The notes under the pieces are model-generated. The model searched no databases. It saw only the letters and a list, made by a program, of their open reading frames with translations, and was not told where the DNA came from. A DNA stretch of 64,000 bases from Nitratifractor salsuginis DSM 16511 (GTDB lineage: Bacteria; Campylobacterota; Campylobacteria; Campylobacterales; Sulfurovaceae). Where the stretch lies: NCBI RefSeq assembly GCF_000186245.1, contig NC_014935.1, forward strand, positions 1,922,001 through 1,986,000. The letters are read 5' to 3'. This document shows, in pieces, positions 45,180 to 55,007 of the stretch. Within the stretch, counting starts at the first letter, position 1. Every line of letters starts with the position of its first letter. Made by a program: the position numbers and the translations under genes.

Positions 45180-47118
45180 GACTCGCTCCGTAAAGAGCAT
45201 CTTCGAACAAAGATTCATATTTTTTGTAAAAATGCTTTATATCGAAATGTTTTTTGGCATACTCATAGGCATAGATTGACATACTCTTCAGTTTATCTCT
45301 ATCTCGATCCAAGGATCCAATAATGGACACCGCATCTTCAATGATCATCTTCTCGTCATCTCCTTTGATCAGAAAACCATTATACGCATTTTTTACATGC
45401 TTCGAGATCCCACCAACATCTGTTGAAATGACGACGACTCCATGTGCCATCGCCTCCATAATAGCCATTGGGAACCCTTCTCTACTTGATGTCATCAGTA
45501 GAATATCCGCATCAGAATAATATGGATCAAGATCGTAGACTTTTCCAATAGCATCTATATTTTTACTGTCCATATGATTAGGAGAAACTCCTACGAATTT
45601 AAATGAGATATCCTTTAATTTTTTTGCAACATCCCGAATAAGATGCAACCGTTTTACAGGGGCATCTCTTCCAACATATAGAACCTTCAAAGACTTTTTA
45701 TCTTGATGCGAATCCACTAAATTACGAATAGATACACCATTTTCTATCAAAATATTCTTATTTTTCATCTTAGGGTCGATTCCAAGCTTTTCCATTAAAT
45801 AGGAATAATTTTCTTTTGTACCCTCATCAATAAATATATGTGTATCGATCAAGTCACTTTTGTAGATAGAATAATATTCAAGATTACCATCCATTGCATG
45901 AAACAATTCTATTACTTTTAATTTGTCATAAATTCTTGTATTTAAAACATCGTAAAAAAGGCCACTACGGGAGCCAAATAATATTTTTAAATTCGAGTTT
46001 TCAATCATTATTTGCATATATCCCGCAACGAGCCATCTCCCCAAAATATAATTCGACAACCAGGACAAATCTATCAATTGTGTCAATCGTCTATATTCAT
46101 TACAAAAATGTCTATCCCTGCTTTTACTCGTCAACAGGGTAATGCTTTTATGTTTCTGAGCCACCTTTAATATTTCCGAATGTACCTTTTCTGCACCCCC
46201 CATATCGCACGTATTAAAAACAAACAATATATCCGTATCGATGTGCATTGGATATAGGTACCAACCATATCTCCCCATCATCATCAATATATTTTTCAAA
46301 GGCTCTTTTAATATTTCTTTCGACATATTACCTATATCCACGATCAAATATTTAGCGACCCTCCAGTCGAAAGCATTGATGGAGATTTTTTTTATCTTGT
46401 ATAGTAAGTGCCAAAATTTGGCTAATATGTTCTTTTTGTAACTTGATATTTGATCCCTACTTTGAGATTTGGTAATTGAATCTTGATGCACACGATAATA
46501 GAGGAGTTCTTCATCAATTTTCACATATTTAATACCATCAGAAATCATTCGCAACCACAAATTATAATCTTCAGCATGTTTTGCATATCGATTATATCGA
46601 TAACGCTTCAGCAATGAAGCCTCTGTCATCAAGGTTGGATGCGCTAAGCAATTTCTGACAGGTAGCATCTCAATAAGTTCATTCAATTTTCTACAATTTT
46701 TATCATCTTGCCAAATTCCTATAAATCTATTATGCTCATCTATAAGTCTAATCGTTGAAAATAATACTTTTGTATTATCTTCTTTTAAAACATGGATCTG
46801 TCTTTCCAATCTTTCCGGTAGAGAAATATCATCTGCATCCATCCGCGCTATATATTTCCCCCTCGCCAGATCAGTACCTAAATTCAAGGAGTAAACAATC
46901 CCCATGTTCTTTTTATTTCTCACGTATCTAATTCTAGGGTCATTGTAACTGGTAACAATCTTGGCTGAACCATCCGTTGAACCATCATCCACAATAATAA
47001 ACTCAAAATCGGAAAATGTCTGATTCAATATACTTTCAATAGCCTGCTTAAGATATTTTTCTCCATTATAAACTGGCATCAGCACAGTCACCAAAGGGGA
47101 AAGGGTTCTACGGTTCAT
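45172..47118 (-). CDS. Two-domain glycosyltransferase, GT2 fused to GT4
   Basis: 648 residues. Residues 1-245 are a GT-A domain (VTVLMPVYNGEKYLKQAI; VDDGSTDGS; RMDADDISLPERLERQ). Residues about 295-640 are a GT-B domain (CDMGGAEKVHSEIL; LYVGRDAPVKRLHLI; TSSREGFPMAIMEAMAHGVVVIS). One protein could add two successive sugars. AT-rich. It overlaps pglK by 11 bases and the Stealth gene by 8. Confidence 0.88.
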   Translation of the reverse strand: MNRRTLSPLVTVLMPVYNGEKYLKQAIESILNQTFSDFEFIIVDDGSTDGSAKIVTSYNDPRIRYVRNKKNMGIVYSLNLGTDLARGKYIARMDADDISLPERLERQIHVLKEDNTKVLFSTIRLIDEHNRFIGIWQDDKNCRKLNELIEMLPVRNCLAHPTLMTEASLLKRYRYNRYAKHAEDYNLWLRMISDGIKYVKIDEELLYYRVHQDSITKSQSRDQISSYKKNILAKFWHLLYKIKKISINAFDWRVAKYLIVDIGNMSKEILKEPLKNILMMMGRYGWYLYPMHIDTDILFVFNTCDMGGAEKVHSEILKVAQKHKSITLLTSKSRDRHFCNEYRRLTQLIDLSWLSNYILGRWLVAGYMQIMIENSNLKILFGSRSGLFYDVLNTRIYDKLKVIELFHAMDGNLEYYSIYKSDLIDTHIFIDEGTKENYSYLMEKLGIDPKMKNKNILIENGVSIRNLVDSHQDKKSLKVLYVGRDAPVKRLHLIRDVAKKLKDISFKFVGVSPNHMDSKNIDAIGKVYDLDPYYSDADILLMTSSREGFPMAIMEAMAHGVVVISTDVGGISKHVKNAYNGFLIKGDDEKMIIEDAVSIIGSLDRDRDKLKSMSIYAYEYAKKHFDIKHFYKKYESLFEDALYGASLE

Positions 47119-48823
47119 CTCTATAGATTTTCCCGTTTTTCAAATGATAAATGGTATCACAAGCCTCGAGCGTACTCAAACGATGGGCAACAATAACTAG
47201 TGTTTTCCCTCCTTTTAAACTATAGATCTCCCTCATAATCTCTTGCTCGGTCTCCATATCCAATGCACTGGTGGCTTCATCAAGCACAAGGACCTCAGGA
47301 TCATGATAGAGCGCTCTTGCAATAGCGATTCTCTGTCTCTGTCCACCGCTCAATTTAATACCATCTTCTCCTATCGGTGTTTCTATCCCCTCATGCTCCT
47401 TCTCAAAAAAATCCAACAAACTAGCCTGTTTGAGTACCTCTTTTACTTTTTTTTCATCATAAGCATCATCCAAAGCCACGTTCTCCGCCACCGTACCATC
47501 CATCAATTCTATTTTTTGAGGAATATATCCAACCTTTCTACGCCAGCTTCGGATATTATTCTCGTCTAATTTTATATCATCGATATAAATCGATCCCTTC
47601 ATAGGACGATACAAGCCGATAAGAATATCAACCAATGTCGATTTTCCACTCCCGCTTTCTCCTATAATGCCAACCTTCTCACCTTTTCGAATATTAAAAC
47701 TGATACCGTTGAGCACAATTTTACCAGGCCGATACCAAAAATATATATCTTTTAATTGTATGCCTTTTTTAAATATTATTGGTTTATCTCCATAATTTTC
47801 ACTTTTGTAAAGCATCTCATCATAAATCTGTTCAATCGCACGATAATTGTAAAGAATATGATTGTAGGAACCAAAAATTCTATGAAAAGATGGCAATAAT
47901 CTATATAAAGCAAGAACGAAAACCGAAACAATAGGAAGATATTTTGTAATATCTGATTTTGTTATATAAATATAATATAAAATAATGAATATTAAAATAA
48001 TGAATCCCATCGATTCAAGATAAAGCCGAGGTAACTCTCTAAGTGAATCATAAAGAATATGTGATTTTGACAGACGATCAATTGCTTGTTGAAATCTATT
48101 TAGATATTTTTCTCCTGAATTACTCAGTTTTATAATTTTAAAATTCCCCAATACACCATGAATGATTTTAAAAAAATCCCTTTCATATTTTTCCCTCGCC
48201 TTCCCCGCCTCCTTAATCTTCAATGATACCAATTTAAAAAGAATAATAAAATTGATCAATAAAAAAAGTGTAATCAAAAGAGTAATCTTCCAGTCAAGCC
48301 ATAAAAGAACTCCATAAATAATAATGATGATGATAATCTCACTCATCATAAATAGGAGTGATGAGAGGACTTGTGTCATATTTTGACCTTCGCTTACAAG
48401 TACTTTTGTCAACTCCGCTTTGCTGCTTGCAATATAATCCCGGTAGCTTCTATCTAAATATTTCTGAAAAAGTTTTATAGCAATTGAATAATATCTTCCT
48501 TTTGAAAATCGCGCGAGTAAATGAAAATATAAATAGTTTATTACACTGCGAAAGATATAGAATCCTGACAATACTAAGCCAAATACTATGACAAAATTCA
48601 CAGGGTTTGAAAAACCAAATGTTTTGTAAAAAAAGTAAAAATACCATTTTTCATGAATCAAATCAAAATCCGTTGCGACGGATATAAATGGCATAATGGC
48701 AGCAACACCAAGAATTTCCACAATAGAAACAACAATGGAAAATAAGAAAAGAATTGCAAAAAACCTCTTATCACTTTCTCCCATTAAACTATATATTTTT
48801 TTAATTAAGTTGTTTTTCTTCAT
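47108..48823 (-). CDS. pglK: Lipid-linked oligosaccharide flippase, PglK-like ABC transporter
   Basis: Half-size ABC transporter of about 571 residues that flips the completed lipid-linked glycan to the periplasm. Six membrane helices (about 20-310), Walker A GESGSGKST (about 382-390), signature KLSGGQRQRIAIARAL and Walker B VLVLDEATSALD. The ATG at 48821-48823 (MKKNNLIKKIYSLM) matches PglK N-termini better than the TTG at 48862. Very AT-rich membrane domain. It is the first gene of the glycosylation operon; 48824-49154 upstream holds no gene that I can see. Confidence 0.9.
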   Translation of the reverse strand: MKKNNLIKKIYSLMGESDKRFFAILFLFSIVVSIVEILGVAAIMPFISVATDFDLIHEKWYFYFFYKTFGFSNPVNFVIVFGLVLSGFYIFRSVINYLYFHLLARFSKGRYYSIAIKLFQKYLDRSYRDYIASSKAELTKVLVSEGQNMTQVLSSLLFMMSEIIIIIIIYGVLLWLDWKITLLITLFLLINFIILFKLVSLKIKEAGKAREKYERDFFKIIHGVLGNFKIIKLSNSGEKYLNRFQQAIDRLSKSHILYDSLRELPRLYLESMGFIILIFIILYYIYITKSDITKYLPIVSVFVLALYRLLPSFHRIFGSYNHILYNYRAIEQIYDEMLYKSENYGDKPIIFKKGIQLKDIYFWYRPGKIVLNGISFNIRKGEKVGIIGESGSGKSTLVDILIGLYRPMKGSIYIDDIKLDENNIRSWRRKVGYIPQKIELMDGTVAENVALDDAYDEKKVKEVLKQASLLDFFEKEHEGIETPIGEDGIKLSGGQRQRIAIARALYHDPEVLVLDEATSALDMETEQEIMREIYSLKGGKTLVIVAHRLSTLEACDTIYHLKNGKIYRDEP

Positions 48824-48861
48824 ATCAAATATTATTTCATCGTAGTTATTTATAAATTCCA

Positions 48862-48907
48862 ATTGATTGTATTTTTATATTTATGTCATACTATCTTTAC
48901 AATCAAT
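48862..48907. repeat. 10-bp inverted repeat upstream of pglK
   Basis: ATTGATTGTA (48862-48871) and TACAATCAAT (48898-48907) form perfect arms separated by 26 bases, 39 bases before the pglK start. A minus-strand TACAAT at 48985-48990 could be the operon's -10 box. An operator or leader hairpin is possible. Confidence 0.35.
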
Positions 48908-49154
48908 CAATCTTTCTATTGAATCAGATTCATATTTTACCGACTTCAAAAATACCTATTCCTCTCTATTTGATTTGTAGATATATTGTATCATTATCTA
49001 TGGAATAAAGTTATGGGCATTTTTTAAGAAATGTAGAGACTGAAATAAAACAAGTCGAAATGTTGAGAGAGTATATTACAATTTATAAAAGAAAGGCCAA
49101 TCTCCCATCTCTTCGTGAGAGGGGATCAGGCAAAGGGAAGATCATGCTTCCAAA

Positions 49155-49411
49155 CTATTTTCTGGCCGGGCATTTTCCAACGATGATTTCATCTTTATTC
49201 TTTGCCACTATGGCTTTTCCAATCCCTTTCACCGCCGTCAAATCCTCAGCCTTTTTAAAACATTGGTTTTTCCGATACTCGACGATCGCTTTAGCTTTAG
49301 CTGCACCGATTCCTTTGAGCGTTGTCAATTTTCGACAGTAGCATTGTTGATATCCACGGAAGCAGAAAGCAGACCCACGACACAGAGAGTAGCCAATAGA
49401 ATTTTTTTTAT
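49155..49411 (-). pseudogene. Broken ComEA-like helix-hairpin-helix competence protein
   Basis: The minus strand encodes a signal peptide (KKILLATLCVVGLLSAS) followed by VDINNATVE, then, after a one-base frame change, LTTLKGIGAAKAKAIVEYRK and a second HhH LTAVKGIGKAIVAKN before a TAG. This is the full layout of the short ComEA-like DNA-uptake proteins of Campylobacter. Two lesions are visible: the expected ATG reads ATA (49409-49411) after a good AAAGGAATAATT, and an A is missing from the run near 49326-49331, giving an in-frame TGA. Decayed gene, or a sequencing error in a homopolymer combined with a rare start codon. Confidence 0.75.
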
Positions 49412-49515
49412 AATTATTCCTTTTGATTATTGATCATCAATTGTAAGCTAATGACGACAAATCTATATAATATTTTAAACACAATTGAAGCAGCTAGTCC
49501 CTTTCTGTTTCAATA

Positions 49516-50571
49516 TTACACATTGTAAAACTGACGATACCACTCTACAAAACGATTGATTCCTTCTTTGATGGGAGTCTCAGGTTTATAACCCAGGTCC
49601 TCGATCAGGTCACTGACATCGGCATAGGTGGCCGGTACGTCACCGGGTTGGATCGGCAGAAGATTCTTTTTCGCTTCCTTCCCGATCGCCTCTTCGATAG
49701 CCGTAATGAAATCCATCAGTTTGACGGGGTTGTTATTGCCGATGTTGTAGATTTTGTAGGGAGCTCTGGAGCTGCCGGGATCGGGGGCTTTGCCGCTCCA
49801 CTCAGGATTGCCTTTGGGGGGATGGTCGATCACCCGGACCAGTCCTTCGACGATATCGTCGACATAGGTGAAATCCCGCTGCATCTCTCCGTAGTTGTAG
49901 ACATCGATGGGACGATCTTCCAGGATCGCTTTGGTGAAGAGAAAGAGGGCCATATCGGGGCGTCCCCAGGGGCCGTAGACGGTGAAGAAGCGCAGGCCGG
50001 TGGTAGGAAGACCGTAGAGGTGGCTGTAGGTGTGGGCCATCAGTTCGTTGGACTTTTTGCTGGCGGCATAGAGGCTGATGGGATGATCCACGTTGTCGTG
50101 GGTACTGAAGGGCATCGTCTCATTCAGCCCGTAGACACTGGAACTGCTGGCATAGGCCAAGTGGCCCACTCCATTATGCCGGCAGGCTTCCAGGATGTTG
50201 ACGAAACCGACGATATTGCTGTCGACATAGGCATGGGGATTGGTCAGGCTGTAGCGCACCCCCGCCTGGGCGGCCAGATTGCACACCGCATCGAAACGCT
50301 CCTTTTCAAAAAGTTCCTCGATGGCGGCACGGTCTTCGAGATTGAGCTTGATGAAACGGTAGTTTTCGTAGCGGCTGCTTTGAACGGGTTTGGCATACTC
50401 GATCGCCTCATCCCCTTCGATCCCGGTCTCCCGCAGGCGGCCGTACTTGACTTTCGGATCGTAGTAGTCGTTGATATTGTCCAGGCCCACCACTTCATCG
50501 CCCCGTTCCAGGAGCCGCTTGGCGAGGTGAAAACCGATAAAACCGGCGGTGCCGGTGACGAGAATTTTCAC
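49516..50571 (-). CDS. NAD-dependent UDP-sugar epimerase, probably UDP-glucuronate 4-epimerase
   Basis: SDR-fold epimerase of 351 residues. It has [14 protein letters not shown] (about 7-20), the LspL/GalE-like [15 protein letters not shown] (about 33-47), SSSSVYG, and the YAASKK catalytic pair near 166-171. NINDYYD and the length are typical of UDP-GlcA to UDP-GalA epimerases. It starts with GTG, 5 bases after the accC stop region. It may feed sugar nucleotides to the nearby glycosylation locus (inference). Confidence 0.9.
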   Translation of the reverse strand: MKILVTGTAGFIGFHLAKRLLERGDEVVGLDNINDYYDPKVKYGRLRETGIEGDEAIEYAKPVQSSRYENYRFIKLNLEDRAAIEELFEKERFDAVCNLAAQAGVRYSLTNPHAYVDSNIVGFVNILEACRHNGVGHLAYASSSSVYGLNETMPFSTHDNVDHPISLYAASKKSNELMAHTYSHLYGLPTTGLRFFTVYGPWGRPDMALFLFTKAILEDRPIDVYNYGEMQRDFTYVDDIVEGLVRVIDHPPKGNPEWSGKAPDPGSSRAPYKIYNIGNNNPVKLMDFITAIEEAIGKEAKKNLLPIQPGDVPATYADVSDLIEDLGYKPETPIKEGINRFVEWYRQFYNV

Positions 50572-50575
50572 GCTC

Positions 50576-51916
50576 TCAGCCTTTGTAATTTTCCAGATAC
50601 TTGGTATCGAAGTTGTTGGAGATGAAATCAGGGTTGCGCATCATTTTGCGGTGGAATTCGATCACGGTGCGCACACCCCCCACTTCGAACTCGTCCAGGG
50701 CACGGCGCATCTTGGCGATGGCCCGATCGCGGTTTTCGCCCCAGACGATCACTTTGCCGATCATGGAGTCGTAGTAGGTGGGGATGATGTAGTTGCAATA
50801 AGCGTGGGTATCGAGGCGGACATCCTTGCCTCCGGGGGCGATCCATTTCTGGATCTTGCCGGGACTGGGGAGGAAGCTCACGGGGTCCTCGGCGGTGATG
50901 CGGCACTCGATGGCATGGCCCTTGAGGGTGATCGCCTCCTGGGGAGGGAGCGCCTCTCCTTCGGCGACCCGGATCATCCATTCGATGATATCGAGGCCGC
51001 TGACCATTTCGCTGACGCAGTGCTCTACCTGAAGACGGGTATTCATCTCCATGAAGTAGAAATTCTTGTGCTTGTCCACGAGAAACTCGAAGGTCCCGGC
51101 CCCCTCGTAGCCGATATGTTTCGTCGCCCGAACCGCCGCTTCGTGGAGCTCTTTGCGCCGGGCGTCGTCGAGCACCAGGGCGGGTGACTCTTCGATGAGT
51201 TTCTGATGGCGCCGCTGCATGGAGCAGTCCCGCTCCCCGATATGGATGGCGTTGCCGTGGCTGTCACCCATTACCTGCACCTCCACGTGGCGGGGGGCTT
51301 CGATGAACTTCTCCATATAGAGCGTCCCGTCACTGAAGGCGTTGACCGCTTCGGCTTCGCAGGCGAGGAAGGCGTTTTCGATGTAGCTCTCATCCTCGAC
51401 CACGCGCATTCCCCGGCCTCCGCCGCCGGCGGCGGCTTTGAGGATTACCGGGTAGCCGATCTCCTTGGCCAGTTTTTTGGCCTCTTCGGCATTTGCAACC
51501 GCCCCGTCACTGCCGGGGATGGTGGGGACTCCCGCTTCGGCCATCACCTGCTTGGCTTTGGATTTGTCGGCCATCATCTGCATCACTTCGACACTGGGAC
51601 CGATGAATTTGAGGCCGTGATGCTCACAGATCTCCACGAAGTTCTGATTCTCGCTCAAAAAGCCGTAACCGGGAAAGACCGCATCACACTCCGCCAGCTC
51701 CGCCGCGGAGATGATGGCAGGGATATTTAGATAGCTCTCCTGGGACTTGGGGCCGCCGATACAGATAGCGGCATCGGCCAGCTTGAGGTAGTGGGCGTCC
51801 TTGTCGGCGGTGGAGTAGACCGCTACCGCCTCTTTGCCCATCTCTTTGATGGTGCGGATGGCCCGCAGGGCGATCTCGCCCCGGTTGGCGATGAGGATAC
51901 GTTTGATCTCGGCCAT
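50576..51916 (-). CDS. accC: Acetyl-CoA carboxylase, biotin carboxylase subunit
   Basis: 446 residues. ATP-grasp enzyme that carboxylates biotin on AccB. Signatures: [18 protein letters not shown] (about 5-22), [13 protein letters not shown] (about 160-172), [10 protein letters not shown] (about 288-297). The ATG directly follows the accB stop codon. In Campylobacter the same accB-accC pair is divergent from dcd. Confidence 0.97.
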   Translation of the reverse strand: MAEIKRILIANRGEIALRAIRTIKEMGKEAVAVYSTADKDAHYLKLADAAICIGGPKSQESYLNIPAIISAAELAECDAVFPGYGFLSENQNFVEICEHHGLKFIGPSVEVMQMMADKSKAKQVMAEAGVPTIPGSDGAVANAEEAKKLAKEIGYPVILKAAAGGGGRGMRVVEDESYIENAFLACEAEAVNAFSDGTLYMEKFIEAPRHVEVQVMGDSHGNAIHIGERDCSMQRRHQKLIEESPALVLDDARRKELHEAAVRATKHIGYEGAGTFEFLVDKHKNFYFMEMNTRLQVEHCVSEMVSGLDIIEWMIRVAEGEALPPQEAITLKGHAIECRITAEDPVSFLPSPGKIQKWIAPGGKDVRLDTHAYCNYIIPTYYDSMIGKVIVWGENRDRAIAKMRRALDEFEVGGVRTVIEFHRKMMRNPDFISNNFDTKYLENYKG

Positions 51917-52387
51917 TTAGAGTCTCTCCACCCGGAAGAGGGGCTTGTCATACTCTACCGGTTCCCCGTCTTCGACCAGGACTTCCAGGATCTTACAATC
52001 GAACTCCGCCTCCAATTCGTTCATGATCTTCATTGCCTCGAGGATGCAAAGGGTCTGGCCTTTGCGGACCGTGTCTCCTACTTTCACAAACGGAGGAGAA
52101 TCCGGAGAGGGGGAAGCATAGAAAGTCCCGACCATGGGTGAAGTGATCAGCTCTCCCTTCTTGGCCTCGGGAGCGGGAGCCGCTTCAGCAGCATTACTAC
52201 CCGAAGAGGCGGGAATCGCCGCGGGAGCCGGTGTAGCCTGAACCTGCGCCGAGGGAGCCGCTTCCACGACGACAGTCTCTCCGCCCTTTTCCATCTCGAT
52301 CTCGAAATCTTTCTGCTTGATCTGAATCCGATCGAGTTTGCTTTTGCCAAAGAGGCGCATCAACTCTTTGATTTCATCAAATTTCAT
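51917..52387 (-). CDS. accB: Acetyl-CoA carboxylase biotin carboxyl carrier protein
   Basis: 156 residues: N-terminal helical segment, Ala/Pro-rich linker (about 43-78), and the biotinyl domain with EAMKIMNE (about 117-124). The biotinylated lysine is Lys120. First gene of accB-accC, with a promoter in the spacer shared with dcd. Confidence 0.97.
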   Translation of the reverse strand: MKFDEIKELMRLFGKSKLDRIQIKQKDFEIEMEKGGETVVVEAAPSAQVQATPAPAAIPASSGSNAAEAAPAPEAKKGELITSPMVGTFYASPSPDSPPFVKVGDTVRKGQTLCILEAMKIMNELEAEFDCKILEVLVEDGEPVEYDKPLFRVERL

Positions 52388-52429
52388 TCTTTCTCCTCTG
52401 TTTTCAAGGGTGGGAAACAGCCCTTGAGA

Positions 52430-52446
52430 TATAATGGCATATTATA
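52430..52446. promoter_or_regulatory. Symmetrical divergent -10 boxes for dcd and accB
   Basis: Plus-strand TATAAT at 52430-52435 and minus-strand TATAAT at 52441-52446 form an inverted repeat (GATATAAT / ATTATATC) only 5 bases apart. Polymerase could not occupy both at once, so the two promoters probably exclude each other. In the accB leader, CAAGGG and CCCTTG can form a hairpin at 52405-52426. Confidence 0.45.
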
Positions 52447-52537
52447 TCCATACTTGCATAAACAATGCGTTTTCGCGGAATAATTGTAAAAAATCGGCAG
52501 ATTATCGTCGAAAAACCGTAAAAATCGAAGGAGAGAG

Positions 52538-53107
52538 ATGGGACTCAAAGCCGACAGATGGATCCGGGAAATGTCACTCAAACATAAGATGATCGAACCC
52601 TTTTGCGAAGGGTTGGTCGGGGAAGGGGTCGTCAGCTACGGATTGAGCAGCTACGGCTACGATATCCGGGTCAGCGACGAATTCAAAATTTTCACCAACA
52701 TCAACGCCGAAGTGGTCGACCCCAAGGATTTCAGCGAAAACAACGTGGTCGATTTCAAAGGCGACATTTGCATTGTCCCTCCCAACTCTTTCGCCCTGGC
52801 GCGGACGGTGGAGTATTTCCGCATGCCCCCTGACGTGCTGGCGATCTGCCTGGGCAAGAGCACCTACGCCCGCTGCGGGATCATCGTCAATGTCACCCCT
52901 TTCGAGCCTGGTTTCGAAGGGCACATCACCATCGAGATCTCCAATACCACTCCCCTTCCGGCCAAGATCTACGCCAACGAGGGGATCGCCCAGGTACTCT
53001 TCCTCCAGGGGGATGAACCCTGTGAAACCACCTATGCCGACCGCCGGGGCAAATACCAGCAACAGACCGGCATCACCCTTCCCCGCATCCTCAAAGCCTC
53101 CGAATAA
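52538..53107 (+). CDS. dcd: dCTP deaminase
   Basis: 189-residue trimeric enzyme converting dCTP to dUTP. It has [20 protein letters not shown] (about 32-51), the catalytic [31 protein letters not shown] (about 105-135) and the C-terminal [13 protein letters not shown]. The ATG follows AAGGAGAGAG. Confidence 0.97.
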   Translation: MGLKADRWIREMSLKHKMIEPFCEGLVGEGVVSYGLSSYGYDIRVSDEFKIFTNINAEVVDPKDFSENNVVDFKGDICIVPPNSFALARTVEYFRMPPDVLAICLGKSTYARCGIIVNVTPFEPGFEGHITIEISNTTPLPAKIYANEGIAQVLFLQGDEPCETTYADRRGKYQQQTGITLPRILKASE

Positions 53108-53127
53108 CCCGACCCGATAACACCCAA

Positions 53128-53958
53128 TCAGATCCGGTTGATCGGATGATACGTTTCCACCGTGCGGCGCAGATGCTGCCGCTCGATATGGGTATAGATC
53201 TGGGTCGTGATCAGAGAACTGTGCCCCAAGAGCTCCTGCACCACCCTCAGATCCGCCCCGCCGAGGATGAGCGCCGTGGCGAAGGAGTGGCGCAATACGT
53301 GGGGGGAGACCCCCAGATATTTTCGGACGATCTTGTAGGCGCTCACCCGGCTCAGGGGCTCCCCCCGATAGTTGAGCCAAAGATAGGGAGAGGCGATATC
53401 ACTCTCTTTCAGGTGCTCTTCCAGAGCCTTGAGCGCCGCGGGAGCCAGCGGTACCATCCGTTCCCTGGCTCCTTTGGCGTAGCGGATCTTCAACCATCCA
53501 TCGACCAGATCCCCCCGCTGTACCGCCAGGGCTTCGCTGATCCGGCAGCCGCTGGCGTAGAGGAAGAGGATCAGCGCATAGTCCCTCCGCCCGATCGGGG
53601 TGCTGCGGTCGATGTACCTCAGCCCCGCCTCGATCTCTTCGTGGCTTAGATATTTCGGCAAAGTTTTGGGGACCCTGGCCATAGGGATCTTGACCCTTGA
53701 AGTGCCCAGCTTTTCACGATGGCAAAAGTTGACGAAGGCGTTGATGGAAGCGAGTTTGCGGTTGAGGGTACGTTTGTTGTCAAATCGGGAGAGAAAAGCG
53801 AGGATCGATTCGGTTTCCAGCTTCAGGAGGTCTCCCTGTTCCTCGGCCAGCTGCCGCAGGTCCGTCAGATAGGAGTCGATACTCTTTGGACTGAGCCCTT
53901 TGACGATCTGGAGGTACTCGGCGAAGGCTTCGAGGATCTCCGCTGCCGAACGATCCAT
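53128..53958 (-). CDS. xerH: Tyrosine site-specific recombinase, XerH-like
   Basis: About 276 residues. An N-terminal core-binding domain (about 1-100) is followed by a catalytic domain with Arg in ASGCRISEAL, Lys in YAKGARERMVPL, H-x2-R in SPHVLRHSFATAL, His in LLGHSSLITTQ and the nucleophile Tyr in QIYTHIE. Campylobacterota usually use a single XerH at a dif site for chromosome dimer resolution; I infer that role. No dif site was recognised here. The ATG at 53956-53958 lies one base after the stop of the lipoprotein gene; the longer frame to 54051 is not credible. Confidence 0.88.
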   Translation of the reverse strand: MDRSAAEILEAFAEYLQIVKGLSPKSIDSYLTDLRQLAEEQGDLLKLETESILAFLSRFDNKRTLNRKLASINAFVNFCHREKLGTSRVKIPMARVPKTLPKYLSHEEIEAGLRYIDRSTPIGRRDYALILFLYASGCRISEALAVQRGDLVDGWLKIRYAKGARERMVPLAPAALKALEEHLKESDIASPYLWLNYRGEPLSRVSAYKIVRKYLGVSPHVLRHSFATALILGGADLRVVQELLGHSSLITTQIYTHIERQHLRRTVETYHPINRI

Positions 53959-53959
53959 C

Positions 53960-54988
53960 TCAGTAGCCGAGTTTGGAGAGGTCGATGACCTCATCATCCT
54001 TGTAGAGCTTGTGGCCGGCGACGAAAGCGTAATCATCCACGCTGCCCACATCGTAGATTCGGCTCTTCTTCAGGGAGGGGTCCATCACGATCAATGCGCC
54101 GCTGCGGTCCAGAGCGTAGACTTTGCCGCCGACCACAGCGATAGTGGCGAATTGGGCGTAGGGGAATTTACTCTGGGCCAGGACCTTCAGCGTCGGGGAA
54201 AGCTTGATGACCCGGCCGTCGACCGTTAGCAAATAGATTGTGTGGCCCGAGACGGTGACATCGGCCACTGGAGCTTCATATTTGTGGTTCGATCCCGGAG
54301 CGGCACTGATGAGTTTGCCGGGGGTCGCGGCGATGATCCGATTCCCCAGCTTGGTCAGGAAGATGACATTGTTGAGATTGGAAGAGCTGCCGATGGCGAT
54401 TCCCCCGGCCTGACGGGGGTTGGCGGGATTGAGGATCAGGAGCTTGCCGTCGAGGGTGGGGACCACGAGCATATTCCCGAGGCTGATGGGATTGGCGATG
54501 CGGGTATCCACCGCAAAGGCCCGGCCCACCTTGGCGGAGATGAGGCTCTTTTTGGCGGAGAGGCTGTAGACGCCGAAGCGGTTGTCCTGGCTCACATAGA
54601 AGATCCGGTTCCCCCGGATCGCCGCCGAGACCAGAGGATAGTTGAGTTTGCCGCTGTGGATCACCTTGCCACTGCGGGCGTCGATCACTTTGAAGGCTCC
54701 AGTATCGTCGGCGGCCAGGACCTTGTTGCCCGAACGGGTGACGAAGCGGAAGCCCTTGGGCAGCCGGATGGAGCTCAGCCCGCTGCGTGTCAGGAAGCTT
54801 CCGTCCTCAAACGTCACCCCGTCACGGCGTACATCTACCGCCTCTTTGTCGAAAGGGGTGATGGCGGAGGAGGCGCTGAGGGTCTGCTCCGGTTCGAAGC
54901 TCTTGCGGCTGTTGAAAAAGGAACTGCCGCAACCGCCAAGAAGAAGCGCTCCGGCAAGCGCCCCGCTGAGAATGAGTGATGATTTCAT
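53960..54988 (-). CDS. BamB-like beta-propeller lipoprotein
   Basis: 342 residues with a lipoprotein signal peptide (MKSSLILSGALAGALLLGGC, lipobox LLGGC, Cys20). The rest consists of beta-propeller-like repeats (DTGAFKVIDARSGKVIHSGKL; LDGKLLILNPANPRQAGG; VDGRVIKLSPTLKVLAQ). It sits directly downstream of a YfgM-like gene, as bamB follows yfgM in E. coli, which supports an outer-membrane assembly role. The ATG at 54986-54988 follows AAGAAGAGG with a short spacer. Confidence 0.75.
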   Translation of the reverse strand: MKSSLILSGALAGALLLGGCGSSFFNSRKSFEPEQTLSASSAITPFDKEAVDVRRDGVTFEDGSFLTRSGLSSIRLPKGFRFVTRSGNKVLAADDTGAFKVIDARSGKVIHSGKLNYPLVSAAIRGNRIFYVSQDNRFGVYSLSAKKSLISAKVGRAFAVDTRIANPISLGNMLVVPTLDGKLLILNPANPRQAGGIAIGSSSNLNNVIFLTKLGNRIIAATPGKLISAAPGSNHKYEAPVADVTVSGHTIYLLTVDGRVIKLSPTLKVLAQSKFPYAQFATIAVVGGKVYALDRSGALIVMDPSLKKSRIYDVGSVDDYAFVAGHKLYKDDEVIDLSKLGY

Positions 54989-55007
54989 AGAGGAACCTCT
55001 TCTTGGA

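Noticed and set aside
49060-49341. 93-codon plus-strand frame upstream of pglK
   Set aside because: The minus strand here encodes the broken HhH competence protein with clear signal peptide and KGIG motifs; the plus frame has none.
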